DNA from: Trichinella spiralis | Taxonomy: Eukaryota; Nematoda; Enoplea; Trichinellida; Trichinellidae | Reading direction: 5' to 3' | Assembly: GCA_000181795.3 (NCBI GenBank) | Contig: CM012953.1 | Span: 3,465,651 to 3,529,650 of the forward strand | DNA: 64,000 nucleotides | Shown: in pieces, positions 61,452 through 64,000 of the stretch | Layout of the letters: each line of letters starts with the position of its first letter | Position numbering within the stretch: the first letter of the stretch is position 1 | The notes under the pieces: model-generated | What the model saw: the letters and a program-made list of their open reading frames with translations, nothing else | Told to the model about the DNA's origin: nothing | The model's database searches: none | Made by a program: the position numbers and the translations under genes

Positions 61452-63094
61452 TCAAAAAAACAAATCGAACGCATCTGCTTGCTTGGCATTATTATTATTA
61501 TTATTATGGTTGTTGCTATTGTTATTGCTATTGCCAGTGCTGGATATGGTTGTCGTTGGAGCTAAATTCGGTTGCAGAGTTCCACCGACAAAGGTTGGAA
61601 CCAACAGCTCACCTCCACCTAAAATAATCAGAAGCAAAAGTAATAATAATAACAGATTACTATTCTCTTCATCTTACCTGTTACAGTAGACGTGCTGTTG
61701 CTGCTTTGCTTGTCAAAAGCAGCTTGCTTTTTTTGATTTTGCATTTCGTTCATCGTAACCCGATTCGGCTTGTCTTTCCTATCGCTCAGTGATAAACTGT
61801 CCAAATTTAAACCAATTTTACCAATATCCGACCAAGTGTCTGGTAATTTCTTCAAAATGAAAAAAAGTGAAGTGAATAATAACCAACATGATCATCATCA
61901 TCATCATCATAATTAAAATTATTGATTACAATTTCTGATTTGTTGCTAGTAGTATTATTGTCGCGGTTCTGCTGAGCTGGAGCTATTAAACTCGGAGTCA
62001 AACAAATCAAACTAGGCGCCGGTTGATCCACCACACCGGCTGTTGTTGTCGTGGGTAAATTGTCGCTGTTGTTCCAGTCCAAAATATCTACCGGCATGTT
62101 CGACCGCGACACTGCTGAAGGAAACATATCCAAAGGTTGCGATGACAGCTTAACAAGAAAAAACCATGTACCAGTGAAGCTGCTACGCATTCGATCATCG
62201 AATATATGTTATACCTGGGGAAAAGCGAATTCTTGAGGCGAAAGACCGGCATCGTTGTAACTGGTGAAAGAATTGAATTCATCTTCGGCGCAACTTGAAA
62301 TATTAAAATTATTATTATTATTATCACTGTTGTAGTTGTTGTGGTTATTCAAAATTCAAAGTTCCAACGTTTGCGTACTTGAAATTGCCGCCTGCACTCG
62401 ACTGCGGTGCTGCAAATGGATCGTCGGATGCTGGCCAACTGTTGTCCACACCGACGGTCGTAGAAGGCTTAGCGAACACATCGGCTAACAAATCACTGTT
62501 CCGGTCGGATCCCACGGTCTGCACTTGACTTCCTGGCGGTGATGGAAGACGAACAGCAGCAGCAGCAGCAGCAGCAGCAGTAGCAGGCATGGTGGCCCGC
62601 TTTGACGAAAACTCTCCTCCACCGGTATCAAACACCGAACGACTCGTGTGCAACAATCCATTGTCAAAAGTTTGACCAACACTGTTGGAACCATCCGATG
62701 GGAAAGCGTAATGTTGATTACGACGATCATCACTGTAAAAAATAAATAAACAAATAAATAAACAACTGCTATACAAACACACTCTTCAATAGGATCGACA
62801 GTAGCTATAGCATGCCTGTTTTCAACTCTGCGGGATGCGTTCGATTCGACAACTCTATCCTCGGACGAATCTCGTCGTCTTCGATAATTATCTTCAGAAC
62901 AATTATTAAAATTATAATAAAAACAACAACAAAAACAACTATTAATAATAAATACTCACGAAATCCACCTTGCGAATATTCACTGCTAGATATGCCAATG
63001 TATTGAGTTTTGTTATGACGAGCTGCTTTGCGTTCTTCATAAAGGCGATCGTCATCTTGCAAAAGTTCAATAATTGCTTTCACCCGACTACGCA
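61452..63094 (-). CDS. CLINT1: CLINT1/epsinR-type clathrin adaptor, C-terminal part
   Basis: Minus-strand exons beginning at 63094 (exon 62960-63094) and ending at the stop at about 61452. The first visible exon encodes the last ENTH helix and its conserved follow-on: VKAIIELLQDDDRLYEERK, then NKTQYIGISSSEYSQGGF. Later exons encode a disordered tail with an Ala-9 run, PWG/DPF-like motifs (SWPASDDPFAAP), EFNSFTSYNDAGLSPQEFAF, the conserved KLPDTWSDIG and a C-terminus with an Asn-9 run ending AKQADAFDLFF. CLINT1 links clathrin, AP-1 and SNAREs at the trans-Golgi and endosomes. The rest of the ENTH domain is not found between 63.1 and 64.0 kb, so it lies beyond the window. Exon phases agree where checked. 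Confidence 0.85.
62553..62588. repeat. CAG-type trinucleotide repeat coding for poly-Ala
   Basis: An (AGC)n run on the plus strand, read as GCT-type Ala codons on the coding minus strand of the CLINT1-type gene. Confidence 0.85.
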
Positions 63095-64000
63095 CTAAAT
63101 AAAAATTCATTCACATCAATTTCTGTTGCATATTATTGTAATAAAAACATCAAAATACAAATTTTCACTTGCAGTGAAAAAATTAAAATGATTATTAACA
63201 AGACTGTTGAAAAGGGCAGCAACAACAAACACAGAGAAGAAAACTCATACCAAACAAAGAACAGTTTTCGTTCTCTTGTGCAAGTTGAAAAAAAAAATTT
63301 CTTTTCCAACGATACAATAAGAGTTATGATTAAAATTTATGAAATATTTACAAGCAGACAAGTTTCAACTTCAGTGCACAACTCTAGTGAATAAGCTTTT
63401 CATTTTTCTTTTTTGGGAATAATTTTCCACTGTTATCCACAATCAGTGATGTTAGCATTTTTGAAACAAAAACAATTACTGTACATATGAATGAATATGA
63501 AATGCTTATTTATTCGGTGAAAGGAAATCATCACAGCTGCTACTACGTGACAACAACTACCAGTGGAAAATGTTGAACAACAACAATTATAATGATAATA
63601 AAGGACAAAAATTGCCACCGCCTTCTGTGACATTTTTCAAAAATGTTTCCACCGAACTGATCAACAAAAATAAATAAATAAATACTTTATGAAAATAAAA
63701 TTAATCTCTAAAGCAAACAAGCAGTGAAATCAAAACAACATTTTCAAAAATCAAAAACAAATTTTCAAATTCACCGGATTATTATTTACTAATAATGATA
63801 ATGTTGAAAGCTTTTTTTGATTGTTCAATTTTCGTCTTTACCAAACGAAAAAAACAAGTTGAAATATTAAAAAGAAGAAAAATTAAATTTGCATGGAATG
63901 AATATTCAAAAATTTTGAAAAGCAAAAAAAAAAGAGTAAAATGTGGTTTGCTGGTTGGCATGAAGCCGCTGCACTGATTTTTCAATTGTTACTGAAAACC
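63095..64000. other. Long 5' intron or upstream sequence of the CLINT1-type gene
   Basis: More than 900 bp with no ENTH-coding exon visible. AT-rich; short open frames here lack any conserved motif. Confidence 0.45.

Overview
This window is AT-rich eukaryotic DNA from an animal, most likely a nematode. The genes are compact, most introns are about 50-100 nt, many acceptors read TTTCAG, TTTTAG or TTTAG, and the conserved genes are metazoan (ATR, LLGL, CLINT1-type epsin, ITFG1/TIP, LRRC47). Transposon families seen are piggyBac, MULE, Ty3/gypsy and a TIR DNA transposon. A basal (Trichinellida/Dorylaimia-like) nematode is my guess, not something the sequence proves. Exon coordinates were worked out by hand from splice sites, reading phase and recalled family sequences; no search was run.

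Layout. 1-2.45 kb: a broken piggyBac transposase and a MULE transposase remnant. 2.43-7.3 kb: a tandem duplication of about 3.01 kb. Each unit holds a minus-strand, three-exon gene for a tiny secreted four-cysteine peptide with its own TATA box, next to a block that is essentially identical between the units. 8.4-12.5 kb, minus strand: RSL24D1/RLP24 (60S biogenesis) and LRRC47. 13.4-15.5 kb: a small membrane-protein candidate and a foldback repeat. 16.1-18.3 kb, plus: N-myristoyltransferase, convergent with COQ5 (18.7-19.8 kb, minus), which shares an upstream region with a single-exon ITFG1/TIP gene (20.5-22.3 kb, plus). 23.85-34.5 kb, plus: the full checkpoint kinase ATR. 36.3 kb: ELOF1 (plus), convergent with a small ALYREF-like RRM gene (38 kb, minus). 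39-41 kb: repeat-derived sequence including a solo LTR with a target-site duplication. 42.6-44 kb, minus: a divergent DDX19/Dbp5-type helicase. 44.3-48 kb: a decayed Ty3/gypsy element with 133-bp LTRs. 50.7-52 kb, minus: a divergent actin. 54.2-54.9 kb: a short TIR element. 55.7-60.3 kb, plus: LLGL, convergent with a CLINT1-type epsin (61.4-63.1 kb, minus) whose N-terminal exons lie beyond the window or past a long intron.

The conserved genes are mostly unrelated housekeeping genes (translation, protein lipidation, ubiquinone synthesis, DNA-damage signalling, transcription elongation, mRNA export, polarity, membrane traffic). I see no operon-style clustering. The most distinctive biology is the tandem pair of small secreted cysteine peptides at 3.3-7.3 kb and the near-identical block repeated beside them.
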